A stretch of DNA of 64,000 nucleotides from Magnetococcales bacterium (lineage in GTDB: Bacteria; Pseudomonadota; Magnetococcia; Magnetococcales; DC0425bin3). A model generated the notes under the pieces. It had not been told where the DNA came from. It did no database searches and saw nothing but the letters and a program-made list of their open reading frames with translations. The translations under genes and the position numbers were made by a program. Position 1 is the stretch's first letter; every line of letters starts with the position of its first letter. The DNA lies in NCBI GenBank assembly GCA_015228935.1, contig JADGCO010000001.1:1-64000 (forward strand), in the 5' to 3' direction. Shown piece after piece: positions 43,789 through 51,802 of the stretch.

Positions 43789-43912
43789 ACGACCCGGCAG
43801 GAACAAAAAAATCAACTCACCAAACCCGGCAGGAAGCTGGACTTGTTGGAATATGCCTCTGAGAGGTTGTCCATAAACCCTCGGATAAAAAAAATTGGAA
43901 AGAAAGATTTTA
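43789..43912. other. Gap with no visible gene
   Basis: AT-rich spacer after the duplicated phosphatase end, leading into the first palindromic element. With the two repeat copies and their 50-base spacer it makes up a ~394-base stretch without genes (43789-44182). Confidence 0.5.
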
Positions 43913-44007
43913 TTGGGGCTCCGCCCCAAACCCCGCCAAGAGGAAGGGCACAGCCCTTCCTCCTGGACCTCCATCCCAGTTTTTCATTCGTTTTTATTGA
44001 AATTAAC
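43913..44007 (+). repeat. GC-rich palindromic element, copy A
   Basis: 95 bases starting TTGGGGCTCCGCCCCAAACC, with a second palindrome in GGAAGGGCACAGCCCTTCC and an AT-rich tail TTTTCATTCGTTTTTATTG. Nearly identical to copy B 50 bases downstream and related, inverted, to the start of the window. Confidence 0.9.
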
Positions 44008-44057
44008 GTAACCATTCAGAACCCCTTCATTAAAAGGATTTGACATGGAAGACTTTG

Positions 44058-44152
44058 TTGGGGCTCCGCCCCAAACCCCGCCAGGAGGAAGGGCACGGCC
44101 CTTCCTCCTGGACCCCCATCCCAGTTTTTCATTCGTTTTTATTGAAATCAAC
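44058..44152 (+). repeat. GC-rich palindromic element, copy B
   Basis: 95 bases in direct orientation to copy A, differing at only a handful of positions, including compensated changes in the hairpin (CACGGCC for CACAGCC). The two hairpins could also act as terminators between the convergent phosphatase and AEC genes. Confidence 0.9.
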
Positions 44153-44182
44153 AAGGTATTAGACAGCCTCTGAATGAGCCGC

Positions 44183-45082
44183 TCAGGCGATCCAGGAATA
44201 GACCAGGGGCAGCGTCGCGAATGAAAGCAGGATTCCCAGGCCAACGGCTGCGGCGGCCAGTTCCGGGGCCAGGTTGGCGGCGATGGCCAGTGCCCCGGCA
44301 GTGATCATGGGCGGCATGGCAGATTCGAATATCGTGATCTGGGCAGTCAATCCCGACCAGCCCGCCAGATGGCAGAGAGCCATGGCCAGAAGGGGGGAAA
44401 CCAGGAGTTTGAAACCCAGGGCCATGGTCAGGGGCAGCAGCATGGTTCTGGGTAACAACAGCCGGAATTGCATGCCGACAGCGACCATGACCACCGGAAC
44501 CAAGGTATTGGCCAGGGTTTCCAGGACATGTTCCAGCGGCGGCGGGATGGTGCCGGAGCGCACCGCCAACGCCGCCAACAGGGCCATGAAGGGCGGGAAG
44601 GTCACGATTTTTTTCAGAATGGAACCGGGCGTGGGTTGTGAAGCATCACCATAAATGGCCATAATGAAGGTGCCGTAGGTGGCCAACGCCGAAAACGTAC
44701 CAATCTGGTCGTACAGCAGGGCCGTCGCCACCCCGGATGGTCCAAAAAAAGCCTGCACCATGGGAATCCCCAAAAAAGAGGTGTTTCCCAAAGGCACCAC
44801 AAGCAACAAAACCCCCGCCACAGGGCGGGACCAGGAGAAAATTCTGACCAGGAACAGGATACTTGCCGCCGAGATGACGAGCAGGATCCACGGAGTCAGG
44901 AGAGGTGCCCAAAGATCTCTGGAAAATACAATCTGCGGCACGCGGGTCAGGACCAGAGCCGGCAGGGACACATGAATGACAAACCGGTTCAACACCAGGG
45001 CACCATCAGGAGGCATCACCCCCAGTCGCTGCAAGGCCATCCCCAAAAGAAGCGCCAAAACAATCATCAAAAAATTTTCCAT
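44183..45082 (-). CDS. AEC-family transporter (auxin efflux carrier type)
   Basis: 299 residues from ATG at 45082, which has GAGAGGG upstream; a longer start at 45136 adds a hydrophilic leader not seen in the family. About ten hydrophobic helices in two five-helix repeats, with conserved 'LNRFVIHVSLPALVL', 'PLGNTSFLGIPMVQAFFG' and 'ESAMPPMITAGALA'. These are secondary carriers for small organic anions. Divergent from the TolC-MacAB operon, with which it shares a ~230-base promoter region. Substrate not predictable. Confidence 0.82.
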   Translation of the reverse strand: MENFLMIVLALLLGMALQRLGVMPPDGALVLNRFVIHVSLPALVLTRVPQIVFSRDLWAPLLTPWILLVISAASILFLVRIFSWSRPVAGVLLLVVPLGNTSFLGIPMVQAFFGPSGVATALLYDQIGTFSALATYGTFIMAIYGDASQPTPGSILKKIVTFPPFMALLAALAVRSGTIPPPLEHVLETLANTLVPVVMVAVGMQFRLLLPRTMLLPLTMALGFKLLVSPLLAMALCHLAGWSGLTAQITIFESAMPPMITAGALAIAANLAPELAAAAVGLGILLSFATLPLVYSWIA

Positions 45083-45220
45083 CTCCGGTTTACCCTCTCC
45101 CCAGAATTCACTTGGAATCCTTGATTTTTTGGCCAACGAAATAATTTGTTACAATTTCCCACTGGCCGGAAACACTCTGTTTACAATTTGCGGGGCATGA
45201 TCAAGCCTGCTGCATGGATA

Positions 45221-45274
45221 ATACCTGAAATACCTGAAATACCTGAAATGCTTGAAATAACTGAAATACCTGAA
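45221..45274 (+). repeat. Six 9-base tandem repeats before the tolC-like gene
   Basis: ATACCTGAA at 45221, 45230, 45239 and 45266, with variants ATGCTTGAA (45248) and ATAACTGAA (45257). In frame with the downstream gene, encoding Ile-Pro-Glu units if translation started upstream (ATG 45197). Confidence 0.9.
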
Positions 45275-45316
45275 ATAATGCGTTTGTACGACGATTTTGA
45301 CGATTCTGGAAAAGTG

Positions 45317-46732
45317 ATGCAAATCTTTGCATTTTTGCTGTGGATCATGCTGGGTTCCTGTTTATTCTGGATGCCGGCGGTGTTGGCCTGGGGTGGCGAG
45401 GAGGATCCCCTGGCCACCGAGGGGATGGTGTCGCTTTCGCCAGCCGGGACCCTTCTGCCCGCCACGGGTACCCCCTGTGCCACGCAAAACGACCTTCAAC
45501 CGTTGCGGTCCCTGGTGTTTTCTGCGGTGATGGAACATGCCTTGTGCCGGCATCCCCAGACCCGCCAGGCCTGGGTCAATGCCCGGGTGCAGGCGGCCCA
45601 GGTGGGGGTCAGTCAGGGGGCGTTGTTGCCCACCCTCACGGGAACCCCGGCGCTGACCCATCGTCAGACGGCCACATCCAGCGATTCTCTCACCCGCAAC
45701 CAGCAAAACACGACGGCGGACGCTTCCCTGACTCTGAGTTGGTTGTTGTATGATTTTGGTGCCCGGGAGGCCAATCTGGCAAGTGCCCGTGCCCTGCTGA
45801 CCGCCCTCAATGCCGATCATGCCACGGCGGTTTGGCGGGTCTATCTGGCTGCTGCCCGGGCTTATTTTCAATATTTTATTGCCGAGGCCACCGTGACGGC
45901 AACCCGGGAGGCCGAAGCCGCCGCCGCAACCAGTCTGGATGCGGCAGGCACCCGGCGGTCGGCTGGAGTGGGAACGCCCGCCGACGAATGGCAGGCACGC
46001 ACGGCCCATTCCCAGGCCACGCTCAATCGCATCCGTGCCGAAGGGGATTTGCGGGTGGCCCGTGGTGTACTGGCGGAAAGCCTGGGCGAGAATGTGGATG
46101 CCGATGTGACGCTGGCACCCTATCCCGTCGGGGAATTGGATCCCCTGCTCCACCATGTTGCCGAGCTGTCGGACTTGCTGACCGAGGCACAGAAACAGCG
46201 TCCGGAACTGAAGGCAGCGGCGGCCCAGGTGGCAGCCGCCCGGGCCGAAGTCAAGGCCGCCGAGGTGGCCGGATTGCCCACCATCACCTTGACCACCACC
46301 CTGGATGGATCCCGGGATACCAAAAACAATGCGGCTCAGGAAGGGGTGGTCGGGGTTAAACTTTCCTATCCCCTGTTCGATGGTTACAAAACCACCTATC
46401 GCCTCCGCGCCGCCCGGGAACAGGAAACGGCCCGGCGCATCCAGGAAGAGCAGACCCGGCATCAGGTGGGCCTCGATGTCTGGAAGGGGTATCAGCAATT
46501 GTTGACCGAGACCCAGGCGTTGCGCACTTCTGTCGATTTGGCAGCCAGTGCCCGCCAATCCGAGCGGGTGGCGCGTGGCCGCTATGAAGCCGGTGTGGGT
46601 ACCATTCTGGATCTTTTGACCGCCCAAAGCACCCTGGCAGATGCCCGGCGGCAACACATCCAGGCTTTTTACAACTGGCACCTGGCCCGGATCACCCTGG
46701 CCCAGGCAGTAGGCCGTTTGGATGGCAACTGA
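45317..46732 (+). CDS. TolC-family outer-membrane efflux protein
   Basis: 471 residues from ATG 45317, which starts a signal peptide ('MQIFAFLLWIMLGSCLF') and has TGGAAAAG just upstream. The frame extends in-phase to 45146, with ATG also at 45197 and 45278. Two homologous outer-membrane factor repeats are visible: 'LSWLLYDFGAREANLASARALL' and 'LSYPLFDGYKTTYRLRAAREQE', each followed by long coiled-coil helices. It provides the outer-membrane tunnel for the MacA/MacB pump encoded next; its 3' end overlaps that gene by 11 bases. Confidence 0.85.
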   Translation: MQIFAFLLWIMLGSCLFWMPAVLAWGGEEDPLATEGMVSLSPAGTLLPATGTPCATQNDLQPLRSLVFSAVMEHALCRHPQTRQAWVNARVQAAQVGVSQGALLPTLTGTPALTHRQTATSSDSLTRNQQNTTADASLTLSWLLYDFGAREANLASARALLTALNADHATAVWRVYLAAARAYFQYFIAEATVTATREAEAAAATSLDAAGTRRSAGVGTPADEWQARTAHSQATLNRIRAEGDLRVARGVLAESLGENVDADVTLAPYPVGELDPLLHHVAELSDLLTEAQKQRPELKAAAAQVAAARAEVKAAEVAGLPTITLTTTLDGSRDTKNNAAQEGVVGVKLSYPLFDGYKTTYRLRAAREQETARRIQEEQTRHQVGLDVWKGYQQLLTETQALRTSVDLAASARQSERVARGRYEAGVGTILDLLTAQSTLADARRQHIQAFYNWHLARITLAQAVGRLDGN

Positions 46733-48014
46733 CATGTCCTGGAAAAAATTCATCGTCTGGCTCCTTTTATCCATTCTGCTCGGCACAGCCGGCTATGCCG
46801 GCTGGCAATACCGGTTTGATGTACCCGGTTATTCCATCGTGCAGGAGTGGTTTGTCCCCCCCCTGGAAACCCGCTACAAAACCCTGCCCATCAGCCGCGG
46901 CCATCTGGCCCGGACGGTGACGGCCAATGGCACCCTGAATCCGGTGGTTCTGGTCAATGTCGGAACCCAGGTCTCCGGCACCGTGCAAAAACTGCATGTC
47001 GATTACAACTCCCGGGTTGAAAAAGACCAGATTCTGGTGGAACTGGATCCGGCGCTGTCCAAGGCGCAGGTCCGGCAAAGCGAGGCCAACATGGCGAGTG
47101 CCCGGGCATCCCTGGATTTGGCCAAGGCCAATGCGGCCCGCATGCGGACCCTGTTCCAGAAGGAATTTGTTTCGCGGCAGGAGTGGGACCAGGCCACCCA
47201 GGCCGTCAAATCGGCCCAGGCCCAACTGGCTTTGGCCCAGGCACAAAATGACAAGGACCGGACCAACCTGGCCTATACAATCATTCGTTCCCCGGTGTCC
47301 GGCGTGGTGGTGGACCGGCAGGTGGATGTCGGGCAGACCGTGGCAGCCAATTTTCAGACTCCAACCCTGTTTCGCATCGCCCAGAACCTCAGCAAAATGC
47401 AGATCGACGCCAATTTTGCCGAAGCCGATATCGGCCAGATTCGGGTGGACCAGGAGGCGCGGTTCACGGTGGATGCCTTCCCCAACCGCTCGTTTCAGGG
47501 CACGGTGCAACGGATTCGCCTGACCCCGCTCATTCAACAGAATGTGGTAACTTACGATGTCGTCATTGCCGTGGAAAATCCGGAATTGATTCTGATGCCC
47601 GGCATGACAGCCTATGTGCGCATCGTGGTAGCACAACGCGACAATGTGTTGCTGATACCCAACTCTGCCCTGCGTTTCCGGCCAGCCACGAAAAACACGG
47701 GCAAACCGGATGGATCGGCACCCAGAAAACAGGGAACCCCGGGCGAACCCGGTGCAGGAACCCGAATCGACGGATCGGCACACACAAAATCTGGACCCCA
47801 GGGCGAATCCGGATCGGGTACTGTCCACCAACTGCTGAACAACGCCCTCGAACCGGTACGGATCGGGATCGGCATCACCGACAATCGCCAAACCGAGATG
47901 ACTTCAGGCAAACTTCAGGAAGGTGATCTGGTCGTTGTCGAAGAGGCACGTTCTGGTCAGGATGAAAAGAAATCCATGCCGCCGCATGGGGGCATGCGCA
48001 TGAGGATGTTTTGA
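46722..48014 (+). CDS. MacA-like periplasmic adaptor (RND/HlyD type)
   Basis: 430 residues. N-terminal membrane anchor (~8-26), then lipoyl halves ('VNVGTQVSGTVQKLHVDYNS', 'IIRSPVSGVVVDRQVDVGQT') flanking an alpha-hairpin ('ASARASLDLAKANAARM'), beta-barrel and membrane-proximal domain. Between ~325 and 365 is an extra Gly/Pro linker with an internal imperfect repeat ('DGSAPRKQGTPGEPGAGT', 'DGSAHTKSGPQGESGSGT') not usual in MacA. It bridges the TolC-like and MacB-like proteins. ATG 46722; ATG 46734 possible. Confidence 0.85.
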   Translation: MATDMSWKKFIVWLLLSILLGTAGYAGWQYRFDVPGYSIVQEWFVPPLETRYKTLPISRGHLARTVTANGTLNPVVLVNVGTQVSGTVQKLHVDYNSRVEKDQILVELDPALSKAQVRQSEANMASARASLDLAKANAARMRTLFQKEFVSRQEWDQATQAVKSAQAQLALAQAQNDKDRTNLAYTIIRSPVSGVVVDRQVDVGQTVAANFQTPTLFRIAQNLSKMQIDANFAEADIGQIRVDQEARFTVDAFPNRSFQGTVQRIRLTPLIQQNVVTYDVVIAVENPELILMPGMTAYVRIVVAQRDNVLLIPNSALRFRPATKNTGKPDGSAPRKQGTPGEPGAGTRIDGSAHTKSGPQGESGSGTVHQLLNNALEPVRIGIGITDNRQTEMTSGKLQEGDLVVVEEARSGQDEKKSMPPHGGMRMRMF

Positions 48015-48724
48015 CGGTGGATACCCCACGGCCCCTCATCCATATTCGCGGGTTGGGCAAGGATTATGTCACGGCGGCAGGACCGGTATTGGCCCTGGAT
48101 GGCGTCGATCTGGATATTGCGGCGGGCGAGTTTGTCGCCATCATGGGCCCCTCGGGTTCCGGCAAATCCACTTTCATGAATCTGCTCGGATGCCTGGATG
48201 TGCCCACCCGGGGCCAATACCATCTGGCCGGGGCCGATGTGCAAAACCTCAACTCCGACCAGTTGGCCGACTTGCGCAATCGCATGATCGGCTTTGTTTT
48301 TCAAGGGTTCAATCTGATTTCCCGGGCCGATCTTCTGCACAATGTCGCCCTGCCCCTCCTCTATGCCGGCGTCAAAAAATCCGTTCGTCAGACGCAGGCC
48401 CGCGAGATGCTCGCCAGAGTGGGCCTGGAAAAGTATGGTGCCCATTTGCCCAGTCAGATATCCGGCGGCCAACAGCAGCGCGTCGCCATTGCCCGCGCCT
48501 TGATCAATCATCCCGGCCTGATCCTGGCCGACGAACCCACCGGCAACCTCGACAGTCACACCAGTCAGGAAATCATGGATCTTTTCATCCGGCTCAACCG
48601 GGAGGAAGGCATCACAATCGTGCTGGTCACCCATGAAGCGGACATTGCCCGTCATGCCCGCCGCCTGGTGCGGTTTGTCGATGGTCGTCTGGCCGACGAT
48701 GCGACCGTGAATAACAGCGTCTGA
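48011..48724 (+). CDS. MacB-type ABC ATPase subunit (LolD-like)
   Basis: 237 residues from TTG 48011, overlapping macA by 4 bases. Walker A 'GPSGSGKST' near 47, signature 'ISGGQQQRVAIARAL' near 151, Walker B 'LILADEPTGNLD' near 173. In classical MacB the ATPase is fused to the permease; here it is separate, and the permease (49679-50902) is 950 bases away beyond a toxin-antitoxin pair. Confidence 0.88.
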   Translation: MTVDTPRPLIHIRGLGKDYVTAAGPVLALDGVDLDIAAGEFVAIMGPSGSGKSTFMNLLGCLDVPTRGQYHLAGADVQNLNSDQLADLRNRMIGFVFQGFNLISRADLLHNVALPLLYAGVKKSVRQTQAREMLARVGLEKYGAHLPSQISGGQQQRVAIARALINHPGLILADEPTGNLDSHTSQEIMDLFIRLNREEGITIVLVTHEADIARHARRLVRFVDGRLADDATVNNSV

Positions 48725-48847
48725 GCAAAGATGTCCTGGATCAACACGCGCACCTGCCCCACATTTTTTCCGCAACATTCCCGTCTTGATCCGGGAAGCG
48801 GATTGAGGCGAAAATAGGCAATCCGATCATGAAAGAGGAGACTCCCC

Positions 48848-49075
48848 ATGGCCCTGGCTGAAGAAATCTATCAACGTGCCCAACAGTTGCCCGAGGACAA
48901 AGCGGCAGAGGTTCTGGACTTTATTGGCTATTTGGAAACCACGATGAATCGTCGATCATCCATTCAGGAGAAACGTCGTCCTGTGTTGGAATGGCTGAAA
49001 CCTGTTCACGTCAGTTCCTGGGACAACACGATTGATTTAAGTCGAGAAGCCATGTATGGCGACGATGGACGCTGA
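48848..49075 (+). CDS. DUF2281-type antitoxin
   Basis: 75 residues: 'QRAQQLPEDKAAEVLDFIGYLE' is the DUF2281 helical signature found in antitoxins paired with PIN toxins, followed by a tail that would wrap the toxin. A strong GAGGAG site lies before ATG 48848. The 3' end overlaps the toxin gene by 20 bases. Expected to bind its own promoter together with the toxin. Confidence 0.75.
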   Translation: MALAEEIYQRAQQLPEDKAAEVLDFIGYLETTMNRRSSIQEKRRPVLEWLKPVHVSSWDNTIDLSREAMYGDDGR

Positions 49076-49514
49076 TACCCTGTTTCTCGACACGAATATC
49101 CTTGTTCACGCCAGCGTGGCCAGCTCGCCACGACATGCAGAGTGTGTGGCCTTCCTGCAACTTCAGGAAGATGCGGGTATGCGAATGGGGATCAATCGAC
49201 AGGTACTGCGTGAGTTCATGGCCGTGCTGTCTCGTTCGCAATCCTTCACCCCACGGATCCCCATGGATGAAATCATTTCTCTTGTCACTACGTTTCGTCA
49301 GACGTGGAATGTCTTCGACGAAACGGAAGAGACTGGAAACCGACTGCTGAGACTGGTTGCAGAAATTCCCGTCGGCGGTAAACAGATCCACGATGCCAAC
49401 ATAGTCGCTACCATGTTGGCTTATGGCATTCCCACCCTGGCCACCTATAATCTGGCCGATTTTCGCCGTTTCAAGACTCACATCCGTCTGATCACACCGG
49501 AAACATCGTCTTGA
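49056..49514 (+). CDS. VapC-like PIN-domain toxin
   Basis: 152 residues. PIN acids visible: Asp in 'LFLDTNILVHA', Glu in 'QVLREFMAVLSR', Asp in 'QIHDANIVATMLAYGI', and the last polar position in 'ATYNLADFRRF'. These ribonucleases cleave tRNA or other RNA when released from the antitoxin. ATG 49056 overlaps the antitoxin; ATG 49065 is an alternative. The pair sits between the ATPase and permease of the MacB exporter. Confidence 0.82.
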   Translation: MATMDADTLFLDTNILVHASVASSPRHAECVAFLQLQEDAGMRMGINRQVLREFMAVLSRSQSFTPRIPMDEIISLVTTFRQTWNVFDETEETGNRLLRLVAEIPVGGKQIHDANIVATMLAYGIPTLATYNLADFRRFKTHIRLITPETSS

Positions 49515-49648
49515 CCACCATGCCCGGCAACCCCTGGGATATCCGGTTCATGGCCGTGTTCCACATCTCCAGTGACATCCATTCAGTGATTCATCAATTC
49601 AAAATCAAGGACACTCGCATCATCCGCAAGGAAAACTGAAATCGTTTA

Positions 49649-49654
49649 TATAAT
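49649..49654 (+). promoter_or_regulatory. Perfect -10 hexamer before the separated MacB permease
   Basis: TATAAT 25 bases before the permease start, in the 164-base gap after the toxin gene. No good -35 at 16-18 bases. It could supply transcription to a permease cut off from its operon. Confidence 0.25.
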
Positions 49655-49678
49655 CAATGGCAAAGGTGAGAACATGTC

Positions 49679-50902
49679 ATGATCGGTTCCATTGTTGGGG
49701 AAGCGTGGTTGGCCATGGGGGCCAATCGGATGCGCACCTTTCTGACCATGCTGGGCATCATGATCGGTGTCGGGGCCGTGATCCTGATGATGGCCATCGG
49801 TGAAGGGATGCGTTCCCAGGTTGCGCAGTCCATCGCCTCCATGGGCAGCAATCTGTTCGTCATTCTGTCCGGGTCATCCACCTCCGGTGGCATGCGCATG
49901 GGGGGGGGAGCCGCACCCACCCTCAAACATGAAGATGCCAAAGCCATTGCCGAATTGCCCGCCATCTCTGCCGTCGCCCCCACATATCCTGGCAGTGCCC
50001 AGATTGTGTATGGTGCCAACAATTGGAGTACAACGGTGTATGGCACCACCCCGGATTATCTCGTGGTCAGGGATTGGCCTTTGGCATCCGGCTTTATTTT
50101 CACCGATACCGATCTACGTTCGGCCACCCGGGTGGCGGTCATTGGCCAGACCGTGGTCAAAAATTTATTTTTGGACGAAGATCCGGTTGGCAAGATGCTG
50201 CGCATCCGCCACAGTCCCTATCTGATCATCGGCGTGTTGACCGCCAAGGGCCAAAGCCTGGAAGGACGTGACCAGGATGACTCCATTCTGATTCCCCTCA
50301 CCACGGCCCAGTCGCAGCTTTTCGGGGTGTCAATTCCCGGCTCGGTACGTTTCATCATTGCCCAGGTCATGGGGCCTGAACTCATGGCCAGCGCCGAACA
50401 GGCCATCACCCAGCTCTTGCGGCAACGCCACCGTCTGCAAGAGGGCGTGGATAATGATTTTTCCGTCCTCAATCTGACTTCCGTGACCAAAACCGCCGCC
50501 GATACCGCCCGGATCATGACCATGATGCTCGGTTCCATTGCTTCCATATCCCTGCTGGTGGGCGGGATCGGCATCATGAACATCATGCTCGTTTCGGTCA
50601 CCGAACGGACCCGTGAAATCGGCATTCGCATGGCCATCGGTGCCCGCCGCCGCGCCATACTCCTGCAATTTCTCCTGGAAGCGGTCATCATTTCCATCGG
50701 CGGCTGCCTGATCGGGGTCCTGCTCGGAATCGGCAGTGGACTCCTGATCAATCATCTCTTTGAAACATCCGTCATTTTCACAATGGATTCCACCGTAATG
50801 GCCTTCCTGGTGGCCGCCGGCGTCGGAGTCTTTTTCGGGTTTTATCCCGCCAATAAAGGGGCACGTCTGAAACCAATCGAAGCGTTGCGGTACTCGAACT
50901 GA
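49679..50902 (+). CDS. MacB-type ABC permease (FtsX family)
   Basis: 407 residues. N-terminal helix 'MRTFLTMLGIMIGVGAVILM', a ~230-residue periplasmic MacB domain, then three C-terminal helices with 'GGIGIMNIMLVSVTERTREI' and 'GIRMAIGARRRAIL', diagnostic for MacB. There is no ATPase domain, matching the separate ATPase at 48011. AAGGTGAG precedes ATG 49679. With the TolC- and MacA-like proteins it should form a tripartite exporter of toxins, peptides or siderophores; substrate unknown. Confidence 0.88.
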   Translation: MIGSIVGEAWLAMGANRMRTFLTMLGIMIGVGAVILMMAIGEGMRSQVAQSIASMGSNLFVILSGSSTSGGMRMGGGAAPTLKHEDAKAIAELPAISAVAPTYPGSAQIVYGANNWSTTVYGTTPDYLVVRDWPLASGFIFTDTDLRSATRVAVIGQTVVKNLFLDEDPVGKMLRIRHSPYLIIGVLTAKGQSLEGRDQDDSILIPLTTAQSQLFGVSIPGSVRFIIAQVMGPELMASAEQAITQLLRQRHRLQEGVDNDFSVLNLTSVTKTAADTARIMTMMLGSIASISLLVGGIGIMNIMLVSVTERTREIGIRMAIGARRRAILLQFLLEAVIISIGGCLIGVLLGIGSGLLINHLFETSVIFTMDSTVMAFLVAAGVGVFFGFYPANKGARLKPIEALRYSN

Positions 50903-51042
50903 TTGGATAAACTGATCGAAGGCTTCGTTTTCCAGGCCCTTGTTGAATTCATGGAGATATATATGATCGAATGTGGAACTGTCAGGCCGAGTAAAACGAT
51001 GGTGGTATCGGTGGGTTCAAGCCAACCATGGGGAGAACGGTC

Positions 51043-51378
51043 ATGGGTGAAACTGAATTGATGGAAAAATTACGGTCACTGCCACATGAAAAACAGGCAG
51101 AAGTATATGATTTCGTTGAATTCCTTTCAGAGAGATACCTTGTACAAACCGGGACTGGAAGTGTGTCTGGAAAATCGGGAGAAGGGACAGGAGTCCATCG
51201 GAATGCGTCGGCTGGCACAATGATTCGTCCTCCCAAGCCAATGAGCGAGGAGGAGATCAAGCGGATTTTTCAAGCCGCCCAAGGCGCATGGGGACCTCGA
51301 ACCCTGGAAGAGACCGATGCTCTGATCCAAGAGCGACGTCGGATTGATTGGGGTGATAACAACAAGTGTACCTCATGA
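51043..51378 (+). CDS. DUF2281-like antitoxin, second TA pair
   Basis: 111 residues from ATG 51043 (GGAGAACGGTC upstream): 'ELMEKLRSLPHEKQAEVYDF' matches the DUF2281 helical start, followed by a Gly/Ser-rich linker and a C-terminal charged segment ('MSEEEIKRIFQAAQGAW') that may mask the toxin. Its stop overlaps the toxin start (ATGA). Not closely similar in sequence to the pair at 48848, so probably a separate acquisition. Confidence 0.7.
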   Translation: MGETELMEKLRSLPHEKQAEVYDFVEFLSERYLVQTGTGSVSGKSGEGTGVHRNASAGTMIRPPKPMSEEEIKRIFQAAQGAWGPRTLEETDALIQERRRIDWGDNNKCTS

Positions 51379-51770
51379 ATATTTTGTTCGATACCAACCC
51401 ATTGATTTATTTTCTCAACAAGCAATTACCACCGGAAGGTGAACGCTTGGTGCTGAGGGGGATGCATGGTGGAGCAGCGGCTTATTCGGTCATCACGCGC
51501 ATTGAAGTGCTGGGATACCCATCCCCACCGGGAAAAATAGAAGCAGCTCGTCACCTGCTGGATAGCATGACCGAGATCGGTCTGAGCGAATCCATTCTGG
51601 AACAAACCATTGTTTTGCGCCAGAAATACCGCCGGTTGAAACTTCCTGATGCCATCATCGCCGCCACGGCCATGGTATTCACTTTGCCCGTGTTGACCCG
51701 CAACGTGGGAGATTTTGGTGCCATCGTTGGATTGCGGGTAATGGATCCCTTCGTTGACGTACTCATGTAA
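51375..51770 (+). CDS. VapC-like PIN-domain toxin, second TA pair
   Basis: 131 residues from ATG 51375. Asp in 'ILFDTNPLIYFLN', Glu in 'ITRIEVLGYPSP', and Asp in 'RLKLPDAIIAATAMVF' with 'LTRNVGDF' at the fourth position fit the FitB/VapC type of PIN domain. Translationally coupled to the antitoxin. Lies directly downstream of the MacB permease. Confidence 0.8.
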   Translation: MNILFDTNPLIYFLNKQLPPEGERLVLRGMHGGAAAYSVITRIEVLGYPSPPGKIEAARHLLDSMTEIGLSESILEQTIVLRQKYRRLKLPDAIIAATAMVFTLPVLTRNVGDFGAIVGLRVMDPFVDVLM

Positions 51771-51802
51771 AGCTGGCCACACGTCGTCTGTCAAAGCCAT
51801 CT

